From positions 875,302 through 939,301 of the forward strand of contig NZ_LT964761.1 of assembly GCF_900240275.1 (NCBI RefSeq): a stretch of DNA of 64,000 bases. The letters are read 5' to 3'. The position numbers were made by a program, and so were the translations under genes. Of the stretch, positions 43,750-53,646 are shown one piece after another. Numbering within the stretch: the first letter of the stretch is position 1; each line of letters begins with the position of its first letter. The notes under the pieces were generated by a model that was not told where the DNA came from, made no database searches, and saw only the letters and a list, made by a program, of their open reading frames with translations. The stretch comes from [Lactobacillus] timonensis. GTDB taxonomy: Bacteria; Bacillota; Bacilli; Lactobacillales; Lactobacillaceae.

Positions 43750-45087
43750 CTAAGCCAGTGTTCCCATCGGGTCCCATGGCTTGAGGACGATTGGTTGCTG
43801 GGCAGCCTGCTTTTGCAGCTGGTCACTGAGGTAGTGACGGTTGATGACTACCTGGTAGACATACTTGTCCATCCAGGCGTCACTCATTACAAAGTAACCC
43901 TTGGTCCCAACCTTTGGTCCCCAGGAGTTTTCCACCTTCCACTTGGTTGGCTGACCGTCAACGAGGTCAACTCCGGTGAGGACCATTGCGTGGTCCATCA
44001 TTGATTCACCGTAGTCGAGGGCGTCGGCCTTTGACATTGATAGGTCAGTGTCAAAGAGCTGTTCATAGTTGTAAGTGTTGAGGGCCATAATCCCGTGCTT
44101 GGTTTCAGAATACTTAATAACGTCGGAACCGAACCAAACGCTTTCGCCAGCTTGCAGCTGCTTAATCGCTAACTGTTTAACGTCAGCCATGTTCAGGTTG
44201 AGGTGCTTAACCTGGCGACCGCCGACAACATTACCCAGCATGTCGATTGTGTAGGTCTTACCGTATTGCTTATCGTCCGTCGGGGCCTGGATGATTGAAA
44301 TATAGTCATCGAGGTTCCAGCCGACGTACTTCTTGAAGAATTCCTGTGGGGTGAGGTTGGCGTCGCGGTGGAATTCCTTATCTTTCTTGGTCCGGTATTC
44401 CCAATCAAAGGTAGTGACCGGTTCACCAAAGGCGTAGCACAACATCCGGTAAACATTGTTTAACATTTTTTGCCGGGTACTGTTTAATTCATCATCGCTG
44501 GCACCATTATTAACCAGCTTTCGCAGTTCGACGGCATCATGACGTAACTGGCTGTTTAAGACACTGTTGATGCCATCTGAAGAATTAGAGTTAAATGACT
44601 CTGGCATTGCCGATTGTGGCATAACCCCGTACTTAGCAACCAGTGCGCAGAGCATATCCCACTGGCCACCGTCTTGTTGCGGGGTGGCCATTAGCCAGGC
44701 AACTTTACGGTCGTCATGGTCCAGGTTAGCTGTCTTGATGACGTTTTCGTAGAACCAGTTAGCCTTTTCAAACTTATCCCAGAAGAACATGTAGGACTGG
44801 GATAACTCAAAGTTGTCCGGCAAGTTGAATTTTTCGTGCATCTGGTGACGCATGGTGTTTAATGCTGCAAACATCCAGCAACGGCCAGAACGCTTCTGAT
44901 CGGTAACATTCCCGGTATCCAGGTCGATTGAGAAGTGCGGGTCGTTGTCGGCAATGGAATGCCAGTTAAAGCTAGCCGCGCGAACACCATTTTTGGTGAC
45001 TGCACTTTCTAAAACGGCACTGTCTTGCCGAGATTGGTAATCTTTGATAAATTGTTTCAAATTAGCAGGTGTAATTTCAAAAGACAA
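43750..45087 (-). CDS. pepC: Aminopeptidase C (C1B, bleomycin hydrolase family)
   Basis: 445 residues, papain-fold cysteine aminopeptidase of lactic acid bacteria. Catalytic Cys in DQKRSGRCWMFAALNTMR, His in MDHAMVLTGVDLVDGQPTKW, and Asn in KVENSWGPKVGTKGYFVMSD. The C-terminus (PIVLKPWDPMGTLA) is the autoinhibitory arm typical of PepC hexamers. Cytoplasmic; completes peptide breakdown. The start is TTG at 45087 after AAGGAGG. Confidence 0.95.
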   Translation of the reverse strand: MSFEITPANLKQFIKDYQSRQDSAVLESAVTKNGVRAASFNWHSIADNDPHFSIDLDTGNVTDQKRSGRCWMFAALNTMRHQMHEKFNLPDNFELSQSYMFFWDKFEKANWFYENVIKTANLDHDDRKVAWLMATPQQDGGQWDMLCALVAKYGVMPQSAMPESFNSNSSDGINSVLNSQLRHDAVELRKLVNNGASDDELNSTRQKMLNNVYRMLCYAFGEPVTTFDWEYRTKKDKEFHRDANLTPQEFFKKYVGWNLDDYISIIQAPTDDKQYGKTYTIDMLGNVVGGRQVKHLNLNMADVKQLAIKQLQAGESVWFGSDVIKYSETKHGIMALNTYNYEQLFDTDLSMSKADALDYGESMMDHAMVLTGVDLVDGQPTKWKVENSWGPKVGTKGYFVMSDAWMDKYVYQVVINRHYLSDQLQKQAAQQPIVLKPWDPMGTLA

Positions 45088-45143
45088 AAGAATTCCTCCT
45101 TAATTGGTAATAACCACATTATAAGCTAACGGTTAAGAACTGA

Positions 45144-45758
45144 CTAGTAAGGCCAATCATCCCGGCGGTCTGCTTCACTCAGCTGACGGAGAACCCGTGC
45201 AGGAACGCCAACCACCACAGAGTTAGCGGGAATATCGTGGGTAACGACCGATCCGGCACCAATGACGGCGTTATTGCCAATGATGACACCGGGGAGAACA
45301 GTAACGTTGGCGCCACACCAGACGTTGTCGCCGATGGTGATTGGCGCACCTAGCTCTGCCGCTTTAACGGAACCGTCACTAGCAACGTGCGGGTTACGCT
45401 GGTCGGCCAATAACGGATGGGTAGCAGTAACCAGGGTCACGTTAGGGCCGAACATACAGTGGCTGCCAATAAGGACCGGGCAGGTGTCAAGGACAGTCAG
45501 GTTAAAGTTAGCGTAGGTGTCGTCACCAATAGTAGTGAATCGACCGTAGTCAAAGAAGATTGGACCAACAAAAGTCACGTTTTTGCCATGATGAGGGACG
45601 AGTTGGTCGATGATTTGCTGGCGAGTCTGAGTGTTTGTTTCGGCTGTTTGATTGTATTGACGGTTTAATTGATGTGCTGATTGCTGCCAAGCTTCCAATT
45701 CCGGGTCATTAGGACAATATGGCTTACCCGCGAGCATATTTTTGGTGTTTTGATTCAT
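45144..45758 (-). CDS. Sugar O-acetyltransferase (maltose/galactoside type)
   Basis: 204 residues. An N-terminal helical cap (NMLAGKPYCPNDPELEAW) and a left-handed beta helix of hexapeptide repeats follow. Catalytic His in TLVTATHPLLADQRNP; GDNVWCGANVTVLPGVIIG and NAVIGAGSVVTHDIPANSVV bind acetyl-CoA. Acetylates free sugars such as maltose, glucose or galactosides. ATG 45758 follows GGAGG; no better upstream start. Confidence 0.88.
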   Translation of the reverse strand: MNQNTKNMLAGKPYCPNDPELEAWQQSAHQLNRQYNQTAETNTQTRQQIIDQLVPHHGKNVTFVGPIFFDYGRFTTIGDDTYANFNLTVLDTCPVLIGSHCMFGPNVTLVTATHPLLADQRNPHVASDGSVKAAELGAPITIGDNVWCGANVTVLPGVIIGNNAVIGAGSVVTHDIPANSVVVGVPARVLRQLSEADRRDDWPY

Positions 45759-45809
45759 AAAAGCCTCCAAAAAAACCGGCGCCCCATGACACCGGTTGAG
45801 TAATTAACT

Positions 45810-46499
45810 TTAACGGGCGTGCTTAACAACGGGGCCATTGTTAGTCCCAATGATCACATCATTAACCCGGTTAAGGAAGAGACCGACTTCGACCACGCCC
45901 ACAATGTGAATTAGTTTTTCGTAGAGCTTAGCCGGGTCATTAATTTGACCGAGGTGAAGGTCGATGATGTAGTTCTTCTGGTCGGTAAGGTACTGTTCGT
46001 CCCCATCCATCCGCCAGCTTGGCTTAAAGCCAAACTTCTCCATCTTCGCAAAGACGTGAGAGCTGCCGAACGGAATCACTTCAACTGGTAGTGGGAAGGC
46101 TCCCAGTTGGTGGACCATCTTGGACTGGTCTACGATCCACATGCACTTGTCAGAAGCATCAGCAACAATCTTTTCCCAGAGCAGGGCGCCGCCGCCGCCC
46201 TTGATCCCCTGAAAGTCGTCGCTGATTTCATCAGCACCATCGATCACCAGGTCGATGTGGTCAACTTCGTCAAGGTCCTTGATAGTAATGCCAAGTGATT
46301 CAGCTTGCTTAGTGGTGCGTGTTGAAGTAGTAACCCCGACGATGTTCAAGTGCTCTTCATTGACACGTTTGCCGAGGGCGTCAACCATGTAGCGAACGGT
46401 ACTACCGGTGCCGAGGCCGACGATCATCCCGTCTTGGACGTACTTGACAGCCTCTTGACCCACAAGGGCCTTCAGTTTGTTTTGTTCAGTTTGATCCAT
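45810..46499 (-). CDS. rpiA: Ribose-5-phosphate isomerase A
   Basis: 229 residues. [19 protein letters not shown] is the phosphate-binding loop, [20 protein letters not shown] the DGADE motif with catalytic Asp and Glu, and [16 protein letters not shown] the following glycine-rich turn with Lys. Interconverts ribose-5-P and ribulose-5-P, which suits a phosphoketolase-using lactobacillus. ATG 46499 after AGGAGAG is preferred over the upstream in-frame start. It lies 17 bases after the GNAT gene. Confidence 0.95.
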   Translation of the reverse strand: MDQTEQNKLKALVGQEAVKYVQDGMIVGLGTGSTVRYMVDALGKRVNEEHLNIVGVTTSTRTTKQAESLGITIKDLDEVDHIDLVIDGADEISDDFQGIKGGGGALLWEKIVADASDKCMWIVDQSKMVHQLGAFPLPVEVIPFGSSHVFAKMEKFGFKPSWRMDGDEQYLTDQKNYIIDLHLGQINDPAKLYEKLIHIVGVVEVGLFLNRVNDVIIGTNNGPVVKHAR

Positions 46500-46516
46500 A
46501 ATCTCTCTCCTAACTA

Positions 46517-46804
46517 TTACTGCCACCGGTCGCTTACAGGCAAGACCTCCTGGTAAGCGGGGTGCCGACTAAACTCCTGCTTGGCAAAGGGACACATGAG
46601 CTTGACTGTTAAATGATGATGCTTAGCATATTCAACAAACTTTGCTACTAACTGACTGCCGATGCCCTGTCCCTGGTATATGGGAGCAACAAAGGTTCGC
46701 TCTAACACCACTCGTTGGTCGCTTAACGCGGGAAAAGATAGTTCGCCCACCCAGGAACCATTGTTAGTCACAGTCAGCCGGTTATTTTCAGTAACAAATT
46801 TCAC
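46517..46804 (-). CDS. Small GNAT-fold acetyltransferase
   Basis: 95 residues, the short YjdJ-like GNAT type. [20 protein letters not shown] is the acetyl-CoA loop (Q-G-x-G-I-G) and [20 protein letters not shown] the C-terminal block with the conserved C-P-F. Such small proteins occur across firmicutes; substrate unknown. First gene of a two-gene unit with rpiA. Confidence 0.85.
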   Translation of the reverse strand: MKFVTENNRLTVTNNGSWVGELSFPALSDQRVVLERTFVAPIYQGQGIGSQLVAKFVEYAKHHHLTVKLMCPFAKQEFSRHPAYQEVLPVSDRWQ

Positions 46805-46903
46805 AAACTCACCGCCCTTGATAAATCGCTTTACATGTCGATTTTCTGATGGTTAAGGGGAAAAGTCAAGAGACAAAAAAGTGTCATTAAGTCGGATTTC
46901 ACG

Positions 46904-46909
46904 TATAAT
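46904..46909 (+). promoter_or_regulatory. -10 element ahead of dut
   Basis: TATAAT at 46904-46909, 40 bases before the dut start, with a weak TGTCAT 16 bases upstream. Confidence 0.5.
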
Positions 46910-46948
46910 TGTAATAGTATGTTTTGAAAGAACTAACGAGGTGAAAAA

Positions 46949-47488
46949 ATGTTACGCGGTTTTGAAATTGTGTCGGCAAAACAAAATCAGGTAATCAAGC
47001 TCCCTCAGCGGCAGACCAAGAGTGCAGCGGGCTACGACTTGGCAGCGAGTGAAGACTTTGTTTTGCCATCGATTTGGCGGGGCAACTTTTTAAAAACACT
47101 CTGGGCTTTACATCGTCAGCCTGACCAAGTCACTGAGGAGGACTTACTGGCTGGTGACCACCTGCTGAAGCCATTTTTGGTGCCAACAGGGATTAAGTGT
47201 TACATGCAGCCCAACGAGTTTGTCTTATTAGCCAACCGGTCTAGCGCCCCCCTGAAGCGCCGATTGATCTTACCTAACGGGGTAGGGATTGTTGACGCCG
47301 ATTATTATAACAACCCATCTAATGAGGGTGAACTCTTTGTCCAGTTGATTAACTACGGTTTGCGCGATTACACGATTAAAAAGGGTGAACGCATCGGTCA
47401 GGCAATCTTTTTGCCGTACCTGACCGCTGATAACGAAGAAGCACCGCGGGCCGACCGTACCGGTGGCTTCGGTTCAACGAAGAAGTAG
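46949..47488 (+). CDS. dut: dUTP diphosphatase
   Basis: 179 residues, trimeric dUTPase. Motifs in order: TKSAAGYDLAAS, LANRSSAPLKRRLILPNG, GIVDADYYNNPSNEGELFV, KKGERIGQAIFLPY, and the C-terminal arm RTGGFGST. About 30 residues longer than E. coli Dut because of an insertion after the first strand (WRGNFLKTLWALHRQPDQ), usual for lactobacilli. Hydrolyses dUTP to dUMP. Ten bases before radA. Confidence 0.93.
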   Translation: MLRGFEIVSAKQNQVIKLPQRQTKSAAGYDLAASEDFVLPSIWRGNFLKTLWALHRQPDQVTEEDLLAGDHLLKPFLVPTGIKCYMQPNEFVLLANRSSAPLKRRLILPNGVGIVDADYYNNPSNEGELFVQLINYGLRDYTIKKGERIGQAIFLPYLTADNEEAPRADRTGGFGSTKK

Positions 47489-47497
47489 GAGAGTCTG

Positions 47498-48877
47498 ATG
47501 GCTAAAGTACGTACGCAGTATGTTTGCCAGAACTGTGGTTATAATTCACCGCGTTACCTGGGCCGCTGCCCTAATTGCGGTCAGTGGAATACGCTGGTGG
47601 AAGAAGTTGTTCAGACGGCTTCAGCGAAGAAGGCAACGGCTCACGCGGCCACTTTGACGGGAATCGTTACCAAACCGCAGCGACTGAACGAAATTGATGC
47701 CAAAAAGACGCCACGGGTCAAGACTAAGCTCAACGAACTAAACCGTGTCCTCGGTGGTGGCATCGTGCCAGGATCACTGGTCTTAATTGGTGGTGACCCC
47801 GGCATTGGGAAGTCCACATTACTCCTGCAGGTGTCAGGCCAACTGAGTGCCGAGGGGCACAGCGTTCTATATGTGTCCGGTGAAGAAAGCGCCAGTCAGG
47901 TGAAGATGCGGTCCGAACGACTCCATGTTTCTGGTGACAGTTTCTTCATCTATCCTGAGACAAATATGGACTCCATCCGGGCAACTATTGATTCCATGAA
48001 ACCGCAGTACGTCGTCATTGACTCAGTCCAGACGATGCAGTCAACGAACGTCACTTCAGCAATCGGTTCAGTGTCGCAAATCCGGGAAGTAACTGCCCAG
48101 TTAATGCAGATTGCGAAAGGGATGAACATCACGGTCTTCGTTGTTGGTCACGTTACCAAGGGCGGGGCGATTGCGGGTCCGAAGATTTTGGAGCACATGG
48201 TGGACACGGTCCTTTACTTTGAAGGAGACCTTCACCATACTTACCGGATCTTGCGGGCAGTCAAAAACCGTTTTGGTTCGACTAATGAACTGGGGATTTT
48301 TGAAATGCGCCAGGATGGTCTCCGGGAAGTGCGTAACCCGTCAGAGATTTTCCTGGAAGAAAGATTAAAAGACGCTACTGGTTCCGCGGTGGTGGTTTCA
48401 CTAGAGGGCACTCGACCGATCCTCGTAGAAATCCAGGCCTTGGTCACGCCGACTGTTTTTGGTAACGCCCAGCGAACGGCTACCGGGTTAAATCGCAACC
48501 GGGTTTCGCTGATTATGGCGGTCCTTGAAAAACGGGCTAACCTGATGCTGCAAAACCAGGACGCTTACCTGAAGGCGGCTGGTGGTGTTAAGCTCGACGA
48601 ACCAGCGATCGACTTAGCACTAGCCGTGGCAATTGCTTCTAGTTATCGCGACCATGGCACACGGCCAACGGATGCCTTTGTGGGTGAAGTCGGGTTGACC
48701 GGCGAAATCAGACGGGTTAACCGGATTGAACAGCGGGTCGCTGAGGCGGCCAAGTTGGGATTTCGGCGGATCTTTATTCCGAAGAATAACTTAAAGGGGT
48801 GGCAGCCGCAGAGCCCAATCGAGGTCATTGGGGTGTCAACGATTGGTGAGGCCTTACGGTTGGCGCTGCCCGAATAA
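47498..48877 (+). CDS. radA: DNA repair protein RadA
   Basis: 459 residues. Zinc finger [19 protein letters not shown] at residues 9-27, Walker [11 protein letters not shown] near 100, the RadA-specific KNRFG within [17 protein letters not shown], and a C-terminal Lon-like domain ([20 protein letters not shown]). Branch-migrating helicase in homologous recombination. Start ATG 47498 after GTAGGAGAG. All key residues present. Confidence 0.95.
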   Translation: MAKVRTQYVCQNCGYNSPRYLGRCPNCGQWNTLVEEVVQTASAKKATAHAATLTGIVTKPQRLNEIDAKKTPRVKTKLNELNRVLGGGIVPGSLVLIGGDPGIGKSTLLLQVSGQLSAEGHSVLYVSGEESASQVKMRSERLHVSGDSFFIYPETNMDSIRATIDSMKPQYVVIDSVQTMQSTNVTSAIGSVSQIREVTAQLMQIAKGMNITVFVVGHVTKGGAIAGPKILEHMVDTVLYFEGDLHHTYRILRAVKNRFGSTNELGIFEMRQDGLREVRNPSEIFLEERLKDATGSAVVVSLEGTRPILVEIQALVTPTVFGNAQRTATGLNRNRVSLIMAVLEKRANLMLQNQDAYLKAAGGVKLDEPAIDLALAVAIASSYRDHGTRPTDAFVGEVGLTGEIRRVNRIEQRVAEAAKLGFRRIFIPKNNLKGWQPQSPIEVIGVSTIGEALRLALPE

Positions 48878-48914
48878 GAATATTGATAATCATTTTTGAA
48901 GGGAGGTGAACACG

Positions 48915-50084
48915 ATGCGAAAAAGACTAATTCGGCTGCTCTTTTTGCTAGTGGGAGCAGCGATGGGCTTTTACTACCTGCCACTGTTCTGGCTAGCGAT
49001 TCATTTCAAGATGCCACAGGTATTCTTGGTATTTGTTGACGTCATCATCGGTGCACTTATTTTTTGGTTATTATCTTTTGCGATGACAGACTGGATTGTC
49101 AGGTTGATCAAGCGGGTTGAAAAACAACTGTCGTCGAAAAGCCCGGTCTATATCATTATTGGCTCGCTGGCAATGATTATTGGCTTGGTCCTGGCAATTT
49201 TGATTTCGATTCCGCTGTGGCGGACTAATATTCCAGTGGTGGACAACATTTTACCAATCCTACTGATGATTGCATTTTCCTATTTTGGTTTTCAGTTGGG
49301 AACAACCAGGATTGATGACTGGAAGACCTTCTTCGGCAAGGCTGAAATTGAAAAGCCATCAACCGGCAAGGTGATGTCCAAGCAGGATGAAAACTACCAC
49401 CACTACAAGATCCTTGACACTAATATCCTAATTGATGGTCGAATTTATGACCTGGTTAAAACTGGCTTTCTCGAGGGGACGCTGTTAGTACCCAATTTTG
49501 TTCTTTACGAACTGCAGTACATTGCTGATGCCGGCGAAAGTATTAAGCGGGTGCGCGGTCGCCGCGGACTAGACATCTTGAATAAGCTGCGAACAGAAAA
49601 AATTGTGCCAATTGAGATGTCCAACGAGGATTTCCCAGACATTAAGGAAGTCGATAGCAAGCTGATCGCGTTGGCCAAGAAGGTTGACGGGGTTATCGTT
49701 ACTAACGATTACAACCTTAATAAGGTTATCCAGTTCCAAAACGTGCAGGTTCTTAACATTAACAGCCTGGCGAAGTCACTACGTCCGCGGGTTATTCCTG
49801 GCGAACGGATGGAGGTCAAGGTCGTTAAGAAGGGGACCGAACGTCAGCAAGGTGTGGCTTATCTGGATGACGGCACGATGGTGGTCATTGAAGATGGTCG
49901 CTTCTTTATGAATAAGGAAGTGATGGTCGAAGTCACCAGTGCCCTGCAAACTGACGCGGGACGGATGATTTTTGCTCGTTTGCTCCACTCTGCCAAGGGG
50001 TTAGGCGAAAAGCATGGTGAAAAGAATCAGTCAGACCATCAACAAATGAAAAAACAAGACAAACGAAACCAGCAGAAGAAATAA
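48915..50084 (+). CDS. PIN/TRAM domain membrane protein (YacL-like)
   Basis: 389 residues. Four membrane helices fill the first 135 residues, then a PIN domain (ILDTNILIDGRIYDLVKTGF near 170, with later Asp in EVDSKLIALAKK and VTNDYNLNKV) and a TRAM domain (RPRVIPGERMEVKVVKKGTE) before a charged tail. Possible RNase bound to the membrane; the B. subtilis homologue is YacL. ATG 48915 follows GGGAGGTGA. Confidence 0.9.
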   Translation: MRKRLIRLLFLLVGAAMGFYYLPLFWLAIHFKMPQVFLVFVDVIIGALIFWLLSFAMTDWIVRLIKRVEKQLSSKSPVYIIIGSLAMIIGLVLAILISIPLWRTNIPVVDNILPILLMIAFSYFGFQLGTTRIDDWKTFFGKAEIEKPSTGKVMSKQDENYHHYKILDTNILIDGRIYDLVKTGFLEGTLLVPNFVLYELQYIADAGESIKRVRGRRGLDILNKLRTEKIVPIEMSNEDFPDIKEVDSKLIALAKKVDGVIVTNDYNLNKVIQFQNVQVLNINSLAKSLRPRVIPGERMEVKVVKKGTERQQGVAYLDDGTMVVIEDGRFFMNKEVMVEVTSALQTDAGRMIFARLLHSAKGLGEKHGEKNQSDHQQMKKQDKRNQQKK

Positions 50085-50100
50085 AAAGTTTCGTTAACGG

Positions 50101-50128
50101 TTGCGTCTGGAAAATAGTACAATATAAT
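50101..50128 (+). promoter_or_regulatory. Promoter of gltX
   Basis: TTGCGT (50101-50106), 16-base spacer, TATAAT (50123-50128). Confidence 0.6.
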
Positions 50129-50166
50129 GGTTTAGGAAACTCGACAAATGAAAGAGGCTGAATAGA

Positions 50167-51654
50167 TTGTCAAAGAACGAAATTCGTGTTCGTTATGCTC
50201 CAAGTCCAACGGGGCACCTGCACATTGGTAACGCCCGGACGGCACTGTTTAACTACCTGTTTGCCCGTCATTACAAGGGTAAATTTATTATCCGGATTGA
50301 GGATACCGATACCAAGCGGAACATCGCTGATGGTGAACGCTCACAGCTGGATAACCTGAAGTGGATGGGACTGGACTGGGATGAAGGTCCAGACGTTGGC
50401 GGCGACTACGGTCCGTACCGTCAATCCGAACGGAAAGACATTTACCAAAAGTACATCGACGAGCTCCTGGAAAAGGGCCTGGCCTTCAAGTCATACGTCA
50501 CTGAAGAACAGTTGCAGGCTACCCGTGAAGCACAGCGGGCAGCCCACCAGGCACCACACTACGTTTACGAATATGCTGGGATGACTGATGAGGAAATCAA
50601 GCAGTCACAGGCAGACGCCGAAGCAAAGGGTCTGAAGCCCGTTGTTCGGTTCCGCGTTCCTGAAGGCAAGACGTACGAATGGGATGACATTGTTAAGGGC
50701 CACCTCTCATTTGAATCGAAGACGGTCGGTGGCGACTTTGTTATCCAGAAGCGTGACGGGATGCCAACTTATAACTTCGCTGTGGTCATTGACGACCACC
50801 TGATGAAGATTAGTCACGTTTTCCGTGGGGATGACCACGTTTCCAACACGCCAAAGCAGCTGATGATCTACGAAGCACTCGGCTGGGAAGCACCAAAGTT
50901 TGGTCACATGGCATTGATTATCAACAGCGAAACTGGGAAGAAGCTCAGTAAACGTGATGAATCAATTCTGCAATTTATCGAACAGTACCGGGACCTTGGC
51001 TACCTGCCAGAAGCAATGGTTAACTTTATCGTCTTACTGGGCTGGTCACCAGTTGGTGAAGACGAAATCTTCTCGCTGAAGCAATTCATTAAGATGTACG
51101 ATGAAAAGCGGCTCAGCAAGTCACCAGCCGCCTTTGACCGCAAGAAGTTAATTTGGATTAACAACCAGTACATGAAGGCCGTCTCTGCTGACCGTGTCTT
51201 TGACGTTGCAATGCCGCAGCTGATCGAAGCCGGCTTAATGGAGAAACACGCTAATGCCCAGAAGATGGAATGGATGCGTCGTTGCGTTGAACTATTCAAG
51301 CGTGAAATCAGTTACGCTCACGAAATCATTGACTATGTCAAGCCATTTGTGAATGGTCCAGACGAAATTAGTGATGACGCCAAGAAGGAAATGCAAGATG
51401 ACGATGCACTGACGGTTCTGCAGGAATTCCGCAAGCGGATCGCTGCCTTAGACTTCATGGATGCCACTAATGTTTTAGCCATCATTAAGGGCATTCAAAA
51501 GGATACGGGAATCCGCGGCCGCAAATTATGGATGCCAATCCGAATTGCTGTGACTCACGAAATGGAAGGCCCAGAATTGCCAGAAAGTATCGAATTATTT
51601 GGTCAAGAGACAACTTTGAAGCACCTTGACCAAATGATTGCTGAAATCAAGTAA
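50167..51654 (+). CDS. gltX: Glutamate--tRNA ligase
   Basis: 495 residues, class I synthetase. [20 protein letters not shown] holds the HIGH motif and [20 protein letters not shown] the KLSKR form of [25 protein letters not shown] is the conserved middle block. Charges tRNA-Glu, and in lactobacilli also tRNA-Gln for later amidation. TTG 50167 after AAAGAGG. Confidence 0.96.
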   Translation: MSKNEIRVRYAPSPTGHLHIGNARTALFNYLFARHYKGKFIIRIEDTDTKRNIADGERSQLDNLKWMGLDWDEGPDVGGDYGPYRQSERKDIYQKYIDELLEKGLAFKSYVTEEQLQATREAQRAAHQAPHYVYEYAGMTDEEIKQSQADAEAKGLKPVVRFRVPEGKTYEWDDIVKGHLSFESKTVGGDFVIQKRDGMPTYNFAVVIDDHLMKISHVFRGDDHVSNTPKQLMIYEALGWEAPKFGHMALIINSETGKKLSKRDESILQFIEQYRDLGYLPEAMVNFIVLLGWSPVGEDEIFSLKQFIKMYDEKRLSKSPAAFDRKKLIWINNQYMKAVSADRVFDVAMPQLIEAGLMEKHANAQKMEWMRRCVELFKREISYAHEIIDYVKPFVNGPDEISDDAKKEMQDDDALTVLQEFRKRIAALDFMDATNVLAIIKGIQKDTGIRGRKLWMPIRIAVTHEMEGPELPESIELFGQETTLKHLDQMIAEIK

Positions 51655-51897
51655 TTAGGGCATCAACTTATTAATTAGTTTAATTCAGTAATGGGAGCGT
51701 GACAAACCGTGAAACAGAAATCAGAATGATTTCGTTTTTGAACGGTGCTAACGCGGAAGTCATTTATGCCTTCGTCGTCACGACACGCAGCTAGGCTATC
51801 CGCCGTCCCAGCGAGCAACAACAGGCCTCTAGCGTTCGGTTTTACCAGAACGTTAGAGGCCATTGTTGTACCGCCGGTTAACTTTTAGTGTGAATAA
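51655..51897. other. Structured intergenic element (possible ncRNA or dispersed repeat)
   Basis: No plus-strand gene. Three folded blocks follow each other: a hairpin at 51706-51746 (ACCGT...ACGGT around GAAATCA/TGATTTC), a stem GCGGA (51753-51757)/TCCGC (51799-51803), and a long hairpin with GGCCTCTAGCGTTC (51824-51837) pairing GAACGTTAGAGGCC (51848-51861), extended by CAACAA/TTGTTG. A 62-codon minus-strand frame (51675-51863) lies across it but lacks a clear ribosome site. It matches no RNA class I can name. Confidence 0.45.
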
Positions 51898-51927
51898 GAG
51901 GGATTATGTCACAACCCCTCATTTTTT
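51898..51927 (+). terminator. Terminator 1 downstream of gltX
   Basis: GAGGG (51898-51902) pairs with CCCTC (51916-51920), then ATTTTTTG. Confidence 0.6.
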
Positions 51928-51964
51928 GCTAGAGCAGGCAATCACCACCAAATAATTGTACAAA

Positions 51965-51998
51965 AAAACGACCGCTTTGGGGTAGCGGTCGTTTTCAT
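51965..51998. terminator. Bidirectional terminator
   Basis: AAAACGACCGCT (51965-51976) pairs perfectly with AGCGGTCGTTTT (51984-51995) around TTGGGGT. Confidence 0.87.
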
Positions 51999-52058
51999 TA
52001 CGGTAATCTTGGGGGAGATTTCGTAATTGCTATTTTTCGGTTACTATTGGGAGGAGTA

Positions 52059-52142
52059 ATGAAAAATAATCGGTTTGAAGTTGTAGTAGGTTCTTCCTTA
52101 CTACACTTATTATGTTATCACCAGAATGTGAAGAAAATGTGA
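52059..52142 (+). CDS. Candidate 27-residue small protein
   Basis: ATG AAA AAT AAT... to TGA, encoding a 27-residue peptide with a hydrophobic middle (EVVVGSSLLHLLCY) and basic end. GGGAGGAG (52049-52056) is an excellent ribosome site. It lies between a terminator and the ThrE promoter. No known small-toxin or pheromone motif is recognised; it may be a chance frame. Confidence 0.3.
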   Translation: MKNNRFEVVVGSSLLHLLCYHQNVKKM

Positions 52143-52194
52143 CAAATATCAGAGATAGTTTATGAGTGAATTACGACGGAAAATGGAAGGGCGG

Positions 52195-52223
52195 TGGACA
52201 ACCACGGTAAAACTGCGTATAGT
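52195..52223 (+). promoter_or_regulatory. Promoter of the ThrE-type gene
   Basis: TGGACA (52195-52200), 17-base spacer, TATAGT (52218-52223). Confidence 0.6.
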
Positions 52224-52262
52224 AGTTAGCGATTGTTTAAAAAGAGGAGAGAAAGAAGAACG

Positions 52263-53624
52263 ATGACTATCAAGTCAACTGATTCACAAATCGACCAGCA
52301 AATCAAACAATTTGAGCATCACCATATGCAAATTCCCTGGCACGATATTATGACTAGTGATAACTATACCCCGGCGGCTAAGTCCACCCTGGTTGACCGG
52401 TCACTTATTGTTGGGCGGATCGGTTTGATGCTGCTGAGTTGTGGAACAGGAGCCTGGCGGGTTCGCGATTCAATGAACATTGCGGCGCGTCAATTGAAAA
52501 TGACTTGTTCAGCCGAAATTGGCCTTACCAGTATTGAGTATACCTGTATGGATGAACACCAGTCTTATTCACAATCGCTGTCACTGGCCAGTATGGGGGT
52601 TAATACCAGTAAACTGGCAAAGCTGGAAAGATTTATGAAGATGTTTGAAGAACGTGGTGGTGAAATGACGATCGGCGAGATCCACAACACCCTCAGCAAA
52701 ATTGCCAAGACGAAGGGCTATTACACGCCACTGAAAGTTGGTTTAGCTGCTGGTTTGGCTTGTGCAGCCTTCATTTTCCTGCTGGGTGGTGGACCGGTTG
52801 AGATGTTTTGTTGTTTCTTTGGTGCAACAGTCGGTAACTTTGTTCGTCGTAAGTTGATTGATCATCACATTACACTGCTGGCCTGCATCGCGGTGGCAGT
52901 GATCTTTGCTTGTGTTACCTACTTTTTTGTTCTTAATGCACTGGAAGTCACTTGGCATGTTGGGGCACGACATGAGGCCGGTTATATCGGGGCAATGCTG
53001 TTTATTATTCCGGGATTCCCGTTCATTACTAGTGGACTGGACATGTCTAAGCTTGACATGGCTTCAGGATTAGAACGACTGACTTATGCTCTGATGATTA
53101 TCATTGTGGCGACGATGTCTGGTTGGCTGGTAGCTATGTGTTTGCACCTGCATCCCCAAAACTTCTTGCCCCTTGGGTTGACACCAATGGCGTTAGCTCT
53201 TTTAAGAATGGCGATGAGCTTTTGCGGAGTGTTTGGTTTCTCTATCATGTTTAACAGTACAGTTCGTTTAGCCGCCTTGGCGGGTTGTATTGGGGCGGTA
53301 GCAAATACCCTGCGGTTGGAATTAGTTGACCTGTTACAGATGCCTGGTGGTGCGGCAGCATTCCTGGGGGCTCTAACTGCAGGTCTTTTGGCCTCAGTGG
53401 TCCGCCACCAGGTCGGGTACCCACGGATTGCAATTACTGTGCCGTCGATTGTGATCATGGTTCCTGGTTTGTATATGTATCGTTCAATGTACAATATGGG
53501 GCTAACGTCGGTTAGTGTTGGTGCTTTTTGGCTAGTGCAAGCGGCACTAATCGTAATTGCTTTGCCACTAGGCTTGACAACCGCGCGGATCTTGACGGAC
53601 CCGAAGTGGCGACACAATGGCTGA
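52263..53624 (+). CDS. Threonine/serine exporter, ThrE family (fused two-domain form)
   Basis: 453 residues. A soluble N-terminal part (GRIGLMLLSCGTGAWRVRDS) leads into ten predicted membrane helices. The first half is the ThrE domain and the second (from about residue 310) the ThrE_2 domain, here fused in one chain whereas many firmicutes encode them separately. Exports threonine and serine. ATG 52263 fits AAGAAGAAC better than the TTG at 52233. Followed within 25 bases by a DHA2 exporter, likely co-transcribed. Confidence 0.87.
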   Translation: MTIKSTDSQIDQQIKQFEHHHMQIPWHDIMTSDNYTPAAKSTLVDRSLIVGRIGLMLLSCGTGAWRVRDSMNIAARQLKMTCSAEIGLTSIEYTCMDEHQSYSQSLSLASMGVNTSKLAKLERFMKMFEERGGEMTIGEIHNTLSKIAKTKGYYTPLKVGLAAGLACAAFIFLLGGGPVEMFCCFFGATVGNFVRRKLIDHHITLLACIAVAVIFACVTYFFVLNALEVTWHVGARHEAGYIGAMLFIIPGFPFITSGLDMSKLDMASGLERLTYALMIIIVATMSGWLVAMCLHLHPQNFLPLGLTPMALALLRMAMSFCGVFGFSIMFNSTVRLAALAGCIGAVANTLRLELVDLLQMPGGAAAFLGALTAGLLASVVRHQVGYPRIAITVPSIVIMVPGLYMYRSMYNMGLTSVSVGAFWLVQAALIVIALPLGLTTARILTDPKWRHNG

Positions 53625-53646
53625 TTTTCAGAAAGAGGGATGATTT

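Noticed and set aside
51675-51863. 62-codon minus-strand frame as a firm gene
   Set aside because: No clear ribosome site, and it coincides with strong inverted repeats; kept only as an alternative.
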